Assembly: GCA_013697785.1 (NCBI GenBank)
Contig: JACCWE010000073.1
Coordinates: 1-32,338, forward strand
Source: Gemmatimonadaceae bacterium
GTDB lineage: Bacteria; Gemmatimonadota; Gemmatimonadetes; Gemmatimonadales; Gemmatimonadaceae
Direction of reading: 5' to 3'
DNA length: 32,338 bases
A program made the translations under genes and the position numbers. Shown piece by piece: positions 1 to 6,610 of the stretch; positions within the stretch are counted from its first letter, which is position 1, and each line of letters starts with the position of its first letter. The notes beneath the pieces were generated by a model, which saw nothing but the letters and a program-made list of their open reading frames with translations, ran no database searches and was not told the origin of the DNA.

Positions 1-30
1 GCCGACATCCGAACATGCGAGTGGAGAATC

Positions 31-660
31 ATGAGCAAGGTATTCGTCAACATTGGACTCAGCCTCGACGGCTTCATGGCACCGGAAGGAATGACCATGG
101 AGAATTACGAGTATATGAATTGGGGAGCTAAGTGGGGTGCGATGATGGCCTGGATCGTCAACCAACAGTACTTCCGCGAGAACCTCAAGCTCGGACCAGG
201 GGGAGAGACGGGCCCGGTCAATGATCTGATTCGCAACACCACCGAGCGCACCGGCGCCAGCATAATGGGCAAGCGAATGTTCGACCAAGGCGAGATCGCC
301 TGGCCAGAGGATGCTCCGTTTCACACACCGGTATACGTTCTTACCCATGAGAAACGCGAACCCTGGGTGCGTCCCGGTGGAACGACATTTTACTTCATCA
401 ACGACGGGCCGGAGCGTGCCCTGGAGTTGGCGCGGGAAGCCGCTGGCAGTCGTGATATTCGTCTGGCCGGCGGAGCGGATCTGATCCAGCAGTACCTGAA
501 CCTGGGTGCCGTCGACGAGCTGGAAATCGCGTTGGCGCCCGTGTTGTTCGGCGGCGGGCGTCGCCTCTTCGAGAACGTACGCGAGCCCGGGCCGCACTTT
601 CGCATTGACAGGGTTCTCGATGGTCCAGCCGCAACACACCTGCGCTATGTACGTCAGTAA
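31..660 (+). CDS. Dihydrofolate-reductase-fold (RibD C-terminal-like) reductase
   Basis: The 209-residue protein begins with the family hallmark (V-F-V-N-I-G-L-S-L-D-G-F-M-A), the first strand of the RibD_C/DHFR fold. It ends with a glycine-rich nucleotide-binding turn (R-L-A-G-G-A-D-L, about residues 142-149) and an A-P-V-L-F-G-G-G-R-R-L-F segment. Such proteins are NAD(P)H-dependent reductases; the true substrate of this small stand-alone type is generally unknown, so folate or flavin-pathway activity should not be assumed. The ATG has a purine-rich GTGGAGA stretch just upstream. It is followed six bases after its stop by an attC-like structure (666-729), so it may be integron-cassette cargo; DHFR-fold genes are common there. 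A second member of the family lies at 2433-2981 but is only distantly similar. Confidence 0.9.
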   Translation: MSKVFVNIGLSLDGFMAPEGMTMENYEYMNWGAKWGAMMAWIVNQQYFRENLKLGPGGETGPVNDLIRNTTERTGASIMGKRMFDQGEIAWPEDAPFHTPVYVLTHEKREPWVRPGGTTFYFINDGPERALELAREAAGSRDIRLAGGADLIQQYLNLGAVDELEIALAPVLFGGGRRLFENVREPGPHFRIDRVLDGPAATHLRYVRQ

Positions 661-665
661 ATTCT

Positions 666-729
666 GTCTGACAACCGGTTGCAGCGGACGGTCCGCTGCG
701 CGTCCCGGCGTTGAGCTGGAACGCTAGAC
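666..729 (+). other. Candidate integron attC recombination site
   Basis: The 64-bp element has the ordered parts of an attC site. It begins with an R''-like box GTCTGAC (666-672; consensus RYYYAAC, one mismatch) and ends with an R'-like box GCTAGAC (723-729; consensus GTTRRRY, one mismatch). Inside, CCGGTT pairs with AGCTGG (L boxes, two wobble pairs), and CAGCGGA pairs perfectly with TCCGCTG as a central stem. The spacing and purine/pyrimidine pattern resemble the classic aadA-type attC. Orientation is right for a cassette whose gene is 31-660. No integrase and no second convincing attC are seen in the window, so it may be a lone or decayed site. Confidence 0.55.
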
Positions 730-796
730 GCAGTGTGAATGCCCACGCCGGGCATTCCGGTCGAGAAAAAGAGGAGATGATCTGACTGTCAAGCGG

Positions 797-1219
797 ATGG
801 ACAACGTAGGCATCGTGGTAGAATCCCTCGATGGCGCCATCTCATTTTTCGCCGAGCTTGGACTGAAACTCGAAGGGCGAGCCACGATCGACGGAGAGTG
901 GGCCGGGCGCGTTACCGGACTCGGGTCCCAGCACGTCGAGATCGCCATGCTGGTCACCCCGGACGGTCACAGTCGGCTCGAGCTCTCGCGATTCCTCAGC
1001 CCGCCCGTCGTCGCCGATCACCGGCACGCCCCGGTGAACGCACTCGGCTACCTACGCGTCATGTTCACTGTGGATGACATCGACGATACGCTCGCCAGGC
1101 TTCGCAAGCGCGGCGCGCAGCTCGTCGGCGAAGTAGTTCAATACGTAGAGGCGTATCGCCTCTGCTACATTCGCGGTCCCGAGGGACTTCTCATCGGGCT
1201 CGCCGAGGAGCTCGGATAA
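797..1219 (+). CDS. VOC-superfamily (glyoxalase/bleomycin-resistance fold) protein
   Basis: The 140-residue protein has two paired beta-alpha-beta-beta-beta modules. The first opens D-N-V-G-I-V-V-E-S-L-D and runs into A-I-S-F-F-A-E-L-G-L. The second opens L-G-Y-L-R-V-M-F-T-V-D-D-I-D and ends Y-I-R-G-P-E-G-L-L-I-G-L-A-E. This is the usual single-chain VOC layout, but no specific lyase, dioxygenase or resistance function can be assigned. The first ATG is at 797, yet the ribosome site GAGGAG (771-776) is too far from it. It lies 5 bases from an in-frame CTG at 782, which would add L-T-V-K-R, an N-terminus I recall as common in this family. A CTG start is therefore plausible. The gene lies 52-67 bp beyond the attC-like site. 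Confidence 0.88.
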   Translation: MDNVGIVVESLDGAISFFAELGLKLEGRATIDGEWAGRVTGLGSQHVEIAMLVTPDGHSRLELSRFLSPPVVADHRHAPVNALGYLRVMFTVDDIDDTLARLRKRGAQLVGEVVQYVEAYRLCYIRGPEGLLIGLAEELG

Positions 1220-1260
1220 CGAGGGTTCGATGTGGCAAGCGGGTAAGGCTAACCGCGTCA

Positions 1261-1289
1261 CGAGTGCAACCTGACGTTCGTTGCACTCG
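1261..1289. repeat. Perfect inverted repeat (10-bp arms, 9-base loop)
   Basis: CGAGTGCAAC (1261-1270) is followed after nine bases by its exact reverse complement GTTGCACTCG (1280-1289). There is no T-run on either side, so it is not a textbook intrinsic terminator. It lies 41 bp after the VOC gene and 111 bp before the DUF1801 fragment, and may end the VOC transcript or mark an old recombination junction. Confidence 0.6.
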
Positions 1290-1400
1290 ACGAGTGATCG
1301 GAGGACTGCTCTCCTCGCTCGCGTCGTCGACTCACGTGCAAGTGAAGCTGGCCATGGAGCGGATCTCGCGCGAACCACTGCGCACGTCTCGGAGGACTTC

Positions 1401-1598
1401 GTGACTGCGAAAGCCGATAGCACGAAGCGTACGCACGAGGCTGAGCTTCGGTCCTACATCGACAGGTTGGATCCGAAGGATCAGAAGCTTGCTCGATCAG
1501 TCCGCGCTGCGGTACGGAGGAGATTCCCGACCGCCAACGAGCTGGCGTACGACTACAAGACCTTCTTCGTCATCGCCTATTCGCCGACGGAAAAGTGA
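1401..1598 (+). pseudogene. Truncated DUF1801 (YdhG-like) protein
   Basis: A GTG at 1401 with GGAGG five bases upstream (1391-1395) begins a 65-residue product. Its middle (Y-I-D-R-L-D-P-K-D-Q-K-L, then A-V-R-R-R-F-P-T-A-N-E-L-A-Y-D-Y-K-T-F-F-V-I-A-Y-S-P) matches the N-terminal half of the DUF1801 fold, where a conserved aromatic strand precedes the C-terminal sheet. The family is usually about 110-150 residues; here a TGA follows directly after S-P-T-E-K. I see no continuation of the domain in any forward frame of the next 100 bases, so the 3' half has been lost rather than merely frameshifted. Function of the intact family is poorly known. Confidence 0.55.
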
Positions 1599-1701
1599 CG
1601 GCTGCGTTGCCGACGCAACATCGGCATGCATCTGGCGACGCTTTGCACGAGCAGCCCATGCTGAGCGTCAGGCGCTCGCCCACTGCCCTGATGGAGGACG
1701 C

Positions 1702-2343
1702 ATGGACGTGTCAGGCCACTGGCAAAGGATGTATTCGCAGAAGGCGCCGGAGGAAGTGAGTTGGTTTCAGGAAATTCCGTCGCGATCGGCGGCCTTGGTC
1801 CAACAGGTCGCGCCCGCACGTGCGGCACGTATCCTCGATGTCGGCGGCGGCGCGTCGACGCTTGTCGACACTCTGCTGGCGTCGGGGTACACCGCGCTCA
1901 CGGTGCTCGATCTCGCGCCCGCCGCGCTCGCGCACGCGCAGGCGCGCCTCGGTGGCGCAGCCAGGACGGTGACCTGGGTCGCCGATGACATTCTCACAGT
2001 GAAGCTGCCGCCCGCGAGCGTCGACGTGTGGCACGATCGCGCTGTATTTCATTTTCTCACACAACCGGCGGAGCGCGCCGCGTATCTGGCGCAAGTGCGC
2101 CGAGTGCTGCGGCCCGGTGGCTACGCCGTGATCGCGACGTTCGCGGAGGACGGCCCCACGCGTTGCAGCGGGCTCGAAGTCGTGCGCTATTCCGAGAACG
2201 CCCTCCATGCCGTCTTCGGTGACGGGTACGTTTTGGAACACAGCGAGCGCGAAATGCACACCACGCCGAGCGGGGCCGCGCAGGCTTTCACATATTGCGT
2301 CTGCCGCTGGTCACCCGCCGTCACCGTGCAGCCCGTCGGCTAG
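1702..2343 (+). CDS. Class I SAM-dependent methyltransferase
   Basis: The 213-residue protein carries SAM-binding motif I at residues 44-50 (I-L-D-V-G-G-G-A-S), followed by an acidic end of strand 2 (V-L-D-L-A) and motif II/III region W-V-A-D-D-I-L. The segment V-D-V-W-H-D-R-A-V-F-H-F-L and a post-motif V-L-R-P-G-G-Y strand complete a Rossmann-like methyltransferase core. The ATG at 1702 follows GGAGG (1694-1698) and is chosen over upstream in-frame codons, which belong to non-homologous sequence. The substrate is not apparent; the N-terminal W-x-x-M-Y and V-S-W-F-Q pattern is seen in small-molecule methyltransferases with DUF-type names. It stands alone in the mosaic part of the window. Confidence 0.88.
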   Translation: MDVSGHWQRMYSQKAPEEVSWFQEIPSRSAALVQQVAPARAARILDVGGGASTLVDTLLASGYTALTVLDLAPAALAHAQARLGGAARTVTWVADDILTVKLPPASVDVWHDRAVFHFLTQPAERAAYLAQVRRVLRPGGYAVIATFAEDGPTRCSGLEVVRYSENALHAVFGDGYVLEHSEREMHTTPSGAAQAFTYCVCRWSPAVTVQPVG

Positions 2344-2432
2344 CCGTGCGTTGTTGTCAGCGGCGTCAGGGATTGCCGCTCGTCCTCAGAGCATCGGTTT
2401 GCAGCCTCCACCATTAGCGATACCGTTACGTA

Positions 2433-2981
2433 ATGCGACCACTTCGGTATTCAATCAACGTCACATTGGACGGATGCTGCGATCATCGTGCGATTATCGC
2501 AGACGAAGACTTGCATCGTCACGCGATCGAGAACCTCGAACGCGCCGATGCTCTCCTCTTTGGACGGGTGACGTACGAAATGATGGAGGCAGGGTGGCGG
2601 CGACCGACGCCAACGGGAGCGACGCCTGAGTGGATGGAACCCTTCGCGCGAACGATCGACGCGGCAAAAAAGTACGTCGTGTCGAGCACCCTGGACCAGG
2701 TCGATTGGAACGCGGAGCTCCTGCGCGGGGATCTCGGAGAGGCCGTTCAGCAGCTGAAACGTGCGCCGGGGAAGGGACTCCTCGTGGGAGGCGTGACGCT
2801 CCCGCTGGCGTTGGCGGAGCTGGGATTGATCGATGAGTACGAGATCGTGGTGCACCCCAGGCTGGCGGGCCATGGGCCGACGCTGTTCGCAGGGCTATCG
2901 AAGTGGGTCGACTTGAAGCTGGAGAGCCGGCTGGAGTTCGCCTCGGGCGCGGTGGCGATGCGGTATTCGCCGGGAAGTTAG
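2433..2981 (+). CDS. Dihydrofolate-reductase-fold (RibD C-terminal-like) reductase
   Basis: The 182-residue protein starts with R-Y-S-I-N-V-T-L-D-G, the DHFR/RibD_C first strand. It continues with A-D-A-L-L-F-G-R-V-T-Y-E-M-M (strand and helix with conserved G-R-x-T-Y), and G-L-L-V-G-G-V-T-L near residues 126-134, the dinucleotide-binding turn. The C-terminal sheet (E-Y-E-I-V-V-H-P, then G-P-T-L-F-A-G-L) is complete. Family members are NAD(P)H-dependent reductases with mostly unknown substrates. The ATG lacks a strong ribosome site. It is the last plus-strand gene before the convergent lipoprotein gene, with a terminator serving the latter between them. Confidence 0.9.
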   Translation: MRPLRYSINVTLDGCCDHRAIIADEDLHRHAIENLERADALLFGRVTYEMMEAGWRRPTPTGATPEWMEPFARTIDAAKKYVVSSTLDQVDWNAELLRGDLGEAVQQLKRAPGKGLLVGGVTLPLALAELGLIDEYEIVVHPRLAGHGPTLFAGLSKWVDLKLESRLEFASGAVAMRYSPGS

Positions 2982-3085
2982 CGAACGCGCGAACGCATTC
3001 ACGACGCCTCGGTTCTCACGGTATTGTCAGAGTTCTCAGGAAAGAGGGATGCGCGTCTTCGAGAGCATCGACGTATCTGAAAACG

Positions 3086-3117
3086 GAAAATTCCCCCGGG
3101 CATCGACCCCGAGGGAA
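3086..3117 (-). terminator. Intrinsic terminator for the beta-propeller lipoprotein gene
   Basis: On the minus strand the arms TTCCCTCGGG and CCCGGGGGAA pair over ten positions with one G-T wobble around a seven-base loop, followed directly by TTTTCC. It begins 18 bp past the lipoprotein stop codon. The loop and T-run orientation fit termination of the minus-strand gene only. Confidence 0.7.
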
Positions 3118-3135
3118 CGGTGTTTTCTCCCGCGA

Positions 3136-4485
3136 CTACTTATCGAAGCCCGTTAGGCCAATGTATGCCTGCTGCATGTTCGTCTTGCCCACGGAGGATG
3201 GGACGGCGAACGGCGAGCCGGCAAGTTCGGTGAGCGCGCCATTGGCGGCCACACTGAAAATTGCCACCGAGTGAGTCTTGAACGCACCGGCGACATACAG
3301 ATATCCATCTGCCGACTGGTACGGCTCTTTCGAGTCCTGTGGCGGTGCGGCGCGCCGGGTAATGAAGTTGGGACTGAGTGACACAGTCAGGCGATCATCG
3401 CTCCCAATATCAAATGTGCTGACGTTGTTCCCGGTAAAACTGACCGTGAACAGCTTCGTGCGATCATTGCTAACGAGCGTCCAGCATGCTTCGTCATTGC
3501 GCTCGGCAGTGGCAAAATTTTGCACCTTCGCACCGGTCGTGCCGTCGTGCACGGTGACGCTGTTATTCTCCTTGGACGAATGGAGATTGAAATTCGCCAT
3601 GTAGATGAACTGGTTGTTTGGACTCCACGAGATACCAATGTTCCCCGACACACCGACTTCCTCATACATACCCGTTTGCGTGAGCGCTCCGCTCGTAAAG
3701 TTGTAGACGTACAAGCGACCTGGTTTCTGCAATGTGAGATCTGCATCGGGCGTATCGAAGTGCGGAACTCCCCAGGTAGAGGCGATCAACTTGCTGCCGT
3801 CGCCGTTGAACACGACAGTTGTTGGCCCTCCATTGGTGCCATCGCTGTACGTCACGCCAACGCGATTAAATGTCAGCTGACCCGTTGATTGATCGAATGT
3901 AAATACTGCGATGTTTCGAGCCGCGGATGACATCACGGCGCCGTGAGCTTCCGGTGGCGATTTCTGGTAGTTCGGATTTGCAAACTGGTTCGCCACGGCT
4001 ACCCATGTCGTACCTCCAATCGTCGCCGAGGCAATGGAGACACTTCGCTCGCCGTGCGAGTCCATGTTGTCCATTTCGGGTGTCGCGCTGTTCTGGTCAA
4101 TGCGTACCAGACTCCCATTGCCGCGATTGATTCGAAACACGGAAACGCTGCCGTTGACAGGATTGGAGCCGGCGTTCACGACCAACAGGTAATCGCCGAT
4201 AATCCGTACACCGCCTTGTGTATCGAAGTCTCCATCTGCCGCATCTCCCGCCGCGCCCGTCAAATACGGCGAACCTGGAAGTTCGACCAACGAACCGTCG
4301 CTGCGCCGGCCAAGGGCCACTACACCATTGCCGCTGTTATCGTTGGTGGAGGTGTACAGATACCCTGCATTCTGATCACCCGCGCCCGGGCCAGATGGAT
4401 CGCTACCGCACCCGCCAATCAGCGTTGCAGTCAGGAAAAGGATGAAAAGATAAATTGGAGACCGCAGCCGCAAGTATTTTTTCAT
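3136..4485 (-). CDS. Beta-propeller (lactonase-like) lipoprotein
   Basis: This is a 449-residue exported lipoprotein. The N-terminus has a basic start, a hydrophobic stretch (residues 11-24) and a lipobox I-G-G-C with Cys26. The body consists of repeated blades with motifs such as D-G-S-L-V-E-L-P-G-S-P-Y near the start and N-G-A-L-T-E-L-A-G-S-P-F near the end, as in 6-phosphogluconolactonase/YVTN-type seven-bladed propellers (PF10282-like). No enzymatic residues can be assigned; it may be a binding or scaffold protein at the outer membrane. A relative with the same blade motif lies at 23478-24785. Base composition is visibly less GC-rich than neighbours, which suggests recent acquisition or relaxed selection. 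A possible promoter lies near 4687-4714. Confidence 0.85.
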   Translation of the reverse strand: MKKYLRLRSPIYLFILFLTATLIGGCGSDPSGPGAGDQNAGYLYTSTNDNSGNGVVALGRRSDGSLVELPGSPYLTGAAGDAADGDFDTQGGVRIIGDYLLVVNAGSNPVNGSVSVFRINRGNGSLVRIDQNSATPEMDNMDSHGERSVSIASATIGGTTWVAVANQFANPNYQKSPPEAHGAVMSSAARNIAVFTFDQSTGQLTFNRVGVTYSDGTNGGPTTVVFNGDGSKLIASTWGVPHFDTPDADLTLQKPGRLYVYNFTSGALTQTGMYEEVGVSGNIGISWSPNNQFIYMANFNLHSSKENNSVTVHDGTTGAKVQNFATAERNDEACWTLVSNDRTKLFTVSFTGNNVSTFDIGSDDRLTVSLSPNFITRRAAPPQDSKEPYQSADGYLYVAGAFKTHSVAIFSVAANGALTELAGSPFAVPSSVGKTNMQQAYIGLTGFDK

Positions 4486-4535
4486 GATGTCATGATCCAG
4501 TGAAAGGAGGAGTGTGCGAGGCGGCCGTCACGGCG

Positions 4536-4643
4536 TCACCCATAGGCTGCGAAAATCCGAGCCAAGGTACCGTCGTCGGCTAGTGCGCGTATGACGGCAT
4601 CCAGACTGTCCCGCTGACGATTTGCTCGCGCGTGTCCGTTCCT
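4536..4643 (-). pseudogene. Possible C-terminal remnant of a family 3 solute-binding protein
   Basis: The minus-strand frame ends R-D-S-L-D-A-V-I-R-A-L and A-D-D-G-T-L-A-R-I-F-A-A-Y-G before TGA. This pattern (helix, then L-x-x-D-G-T-x-x-x-I-x-x-x-Y-G at the very C-terminus) is typical of periplasmic amino-acid-binding proteins of the SBP_bac_3 family. Only about 35 residues remain and nothing upstream continues the domain, so this is a tentative reading of a fragment. Confidence 0.3.
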
Positions 4644-4686
4644 GCGGGCGCCGGCAACACTGCACGTCATGAGCCAAGCTGTTGCA

Positions 4687-4714
4687 CTTATACCGTAACA
4701 GATTTCTCACAAAA
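4687..4714 (-). promoter_or_regulatory. Possible sigma-70-type promoter for the propeller lipoprotein
   Basis: On the minus strand TTTTGT (4709-4714) is separated by 16 bases from TATAAG (4687-4692), in a locally AT-rich patch about 200 bp before the lipoprotein ATG. Directly downstream of the -10 is TGCAACAG (4679-4686), which also occurs in the shared motif at 24885 and 27691. The -35 match is weak. Confidence 0.35.
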
Positions 4715-5051
4715 CCCGAATTGTAACGAAATGCGCGGCCTGGCCCTCGAACGCCCATCGCGATGTGCGACGCACACCGCTGCACCGGTTTCCGTGCGGC
4801 GTCTACTTTCGAAGCGGGAGCCCCGTGGCGAGATGCCGCGCCCGGTGGCGACATCCGACTCGCGCGCGCTGGCTTGCTGCGCGCCTGCTGACATCTGAGG
4901 AACTTGACGCGTTGAGCGCGGCGATGACCTAGAGCCTCTACCGTACGCCAACGATGACTAGCGATCGCGAATCTTCGCGTGAAGCAGCACTCGGCGAATA
5001 CGGCAGCGACACCCAAAACATCAAGCGCCGCCCGCCGCAAGTCGCCCTGCA

Positions 5052-5540
5052 CTATTTCATCGACTTCACATGAGCCACGAGCTGATCGACGGCGATCTCG
5101 GTGCCCTGCTGCCAACCCGACGCTTTGTTTTTTTCGAGGTCAGCTTCATCACGGTGCAGCGCCGTGAACACATAGCGGGTTCCTGTTCCCACGCTTTCCA
5201 TCGTGACGATCGCGGTGATCGGAATGTCGTCAAAGATTGCCGGACGATAGCCGGGAAATAACATGGAGGTCCAGACGAGTCGCTCCATCGGAATAACGTC
5301 CAGGAAACAGCCGACGTTGGGAAAGTCCTGACCGTTTCCCGTTGCGATGTCGATGCTGAAGATGCCGCCCGGTCGCACGTCCATTTCGGCTTTCGACACA
5401 CGCCCCCACGCCTTGGGCATGTACCACTCCTTGAGATGCTCCGGTTTGGTCAACGCTTCCCAGACGAGGCGCGCCGGAGCGTCGATGAACCGTTCGATGA
5501 GGAAATCGAGTTTCGGATTGACGGCGAATTGCCTGCTCAT
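5052..5540 (-). CDS. SRPBCC / AHSA1-family (START-like fold) protein
   Basis: The 162-residue protein has the AHSA1 pattern: F-L-I-E-R-F-I-D-A-P-A-R-L-V-W-E-A-L-T and the following K-E-W-Y-M-P, then D-V-R-P-G-G-I-F and a sheet with E-R-L-V-W-T. The fold forms a hydrophobic cavity for lipids or small ligands. The ATG at 5540 overlaps the stop of the ArsR gene by four bases (ATGA), so the two are translationally coupled; an upstream in-frame start at 5606 would run deep into arsR and is rejected. ArsR-AHSA1 pairs are very widespread, and the regulator usually controls the pair; the ligand is not known. The C-terminus is complete. Confidence 0.92.
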   Translation of the reverse strand: MSRQFAVNPKLDFLIERFIDAPARLVWEALTKPEHLKEWYMPKAWGRVSKAEMDVRPGGIFSIDIATGNGQDFPNVGCFLDVIPMERLVWTSMLFPGYRPAIFDDIPITAIVTMESVGTGTRYVFTALHRDEADLEKNKASGWQQGTEIAVDQLVAHVKSMK

Positions 5541-5878
5541 GATTCTGACTCCTTCTCCTTGAGTTGTTTGACGAATGTGTCGAACCGGTCCAGTCGAGCT
5601 TCCCACAGCTCACGACGCGCGGTCAGCCAGTCTTCAACGACCTTGAACCGATCGGGTGCGATCTCATAAGTGCGTACCCGCCCTCGCTTCTTCGACTTCA
5701 CAAGTCGGCTCTGCTCGAGCACGGTCAGGTGCTGCACGAACGAGGGAAGCTTCATGTCGAACGGTGCTGCCAGCTCACTGACTGTGGCTGGGCCGAAAGA
5801 CAGCTGCTCCAGAACTTTCCGCCGAGTCGAATTGGACAACGCATGAAAAACATCGTCAGCGACTGCGGATCGAACCAT
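5537..5878 (-). CDS. ArsR/SmtB-family winged-helix regulator
   Basis: The 113-residue protein is an ArsR-type winged helix. It opens V-F-H-A-L-S-N-S-T-R-R-K-V-L-E-Q-L (helix 1-2) and continues T-V-S-E-L-A-A-P-F-D-M and S-F-V-Q-H-L-T-V-L-E (recognition helix), then a wing with K-K-R-G-R-V-R-T-Y-E. No metal-binding C-x-C pair is present, so it belongs to the metal-independent group that pairs with SRPBCC proteins. It is the first gene of a two-gene minus-strand operon and overlaps the next gene by four bases. A strong promoter and a near-palindromic operator lie just upstream, which argues for autoregulation. Confidence 0.93.
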   Translation of the reverse strand: MVRSAVADDVFHALSNSTRRKVLEQLSFGPATVSELAAPFDMKLPSFVQHLTVLEQSRLVKSKKRGRVRTYEIAPDRFKVVEDWLTARRELWEARLDRFDTFVKQLKEKESES

Positions 5879-5921
5879 CTCGGCACCATTTGGTTGGTTG
5901 CGTTACCCGATCTGTCGGGAA

Positions 5922-5950
5922 ATTCTACCACTGGATAACACTAAGGTCAA
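5922..5950 (-). promoter_or_regulatory. Sigma-70-type promoter of the arsR-SRPBCC operon
   Basis: On the minus strand TTGACC (5945-5950) and TAGAAT (5922-5927) are separated by exactly 17 bases, each one base from consensus. The -10 lies 43 bp before the arsR ATG. This is the best canonical promoter I see in the window. Confidence 0.7.
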
Positions 5951-5959
5951 TACCTAAGT
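5940..5959. promoter_or_regulatory. Probable ArsR operator overlapping the -35
   Basis: Read on the minus strand, ACTTAGGT and ACCTTAGT flank a four-base spacer; the arms match an inverted repeat at seven of eight positions. The site covers the -35 hexamer, the placement expected of a repressor such as the ArsR protein encoded immediately downstream. Binding is inferred. Confidence 0.5.
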
Positions 5960-6142
5960 ATACTTTTTATATTCACAGCCGCTCGCGGACCAATAACACG
6001 GAATTCCGCGAACGACTCGAAGGTCGCTGGATCCTGGCGCGCGATGCCCCCACGTTATTACCCGTGGGAGCACTGCGTCATTTGATTGGGCTCGCTTGCA
6101 GGTGAGCCGGCTCGCCAACTCGCACAACGGGAGCGGTGCGCA

Positions 6143-6502
6143 ATGGGCATCGGCGTCAAAATATCCTGTCCATGCTTCGGGAGCTTCATACTCCAGGTTG
6201 GCCCGCGCATGGCCCCACCCAAGTACTGCCTGTTCCCTTTCTTGTGCACTGAGTGCAAGGACGCGTCGTGCCTGGATATTCACGCGCAGTCACAAGCGTG
6301 CGAACACTGTGGCTCGAAATCCGTGGTGCCGTACGGCAGCCCCCCGGCGATCGGCGAAGCGGGGTTACACGTGGTATTCGCGTGCTGGCAAAGCGACACA
6401 TTTTCCGCCGAGCAGCTTACGTTGACCGACGGCACCTATTGGTGTCCGACATGTCGCCAGCACACCGCACGCTTCGAGGACGCAGGTATTCGGTGGGATT
6501 GA
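6143..6502 (+). CDS. Hypothetical zinc-ribbon-like protein
   Basis: I do not recognise this 119-residue protein. It is cysteine-rich: a C-P-C near residue 9, C-T-E-C, C-E-H-C and C-P-T-C pairs follow in order, and at least the last three look like knuckles of zinc ribbons. The spacing of C-T-E-C and C-E-H-C (about 20 residues) fits a treble-clef or rubredoxin-like knuckle pair. There is no signal peptide. The ATG at 6143 has GGGAG ten bases upstream; an in-frame ATG at 6086 is possible but adds an unconserved-looking basic tail. It is followed after 108 bp by another unrecognised gene. Confidence 0.6.
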   Translation: MGIGVKISCPCFGSFILQVGPRMAPPKYCLFPFLCTECKDASCLDIHAQSQACEHCGSKSVVPYGSPPAIGEAGLHVVFACWQSDTFSAEQLTLTDGTYWCPTCRQHTARFEDAGIRWD

Positions 6503-6610
6503 TAGCGGCGCCGCACCAGACCCTCAGCGCGGACGTCACCGGAGTCTGCTCCACTGATATCCTCGACGTCCGGCGGCCTCAGATTTCCGGCAAAAAGAGA
6601 GGTCGGTGAC

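Larger units (their letters stand above)
4486..5051. other. 566-bp gap with no intact gene
   Basis: No reading frame here has convincing protein-like character. The stretch holds a possible minus-strand promoter (4687-4714), a solute-binding-protein-like C-terminal remnant (4536-4643) and an AT-richer patch near 4685-4735. On the plus strand around 4870-4926 a short protein-like run (L-T-S-E-E-L-D-A-L-S-A-A-M-T) ends in TAG and may be another gene fragment. The whole looks like degraded or rearranged DNA. Confidence 0.6.

Noticed and set aside
1261-1289. Reading the inverted repeat as an attC site
   Set aside because: The arms are a simple perfect hairpin without the paired R and L boxes or the central unpaired spacer.
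2344-2432. Possible second attC site after the methyltransferase gene
   Set aside because: A short GC stem (AGCGGC/GCCGCT) exists, but no R boxes resembling RYYYAAC and GTTRRRY flank it.
4528-5115. 195-codon minus-strand frame in the gap after the first lipoprotein
   Set aside because: Composition is that of random arginine-rich translation. A different minus-strand frame here gives the solute-binding-protein-like tail.
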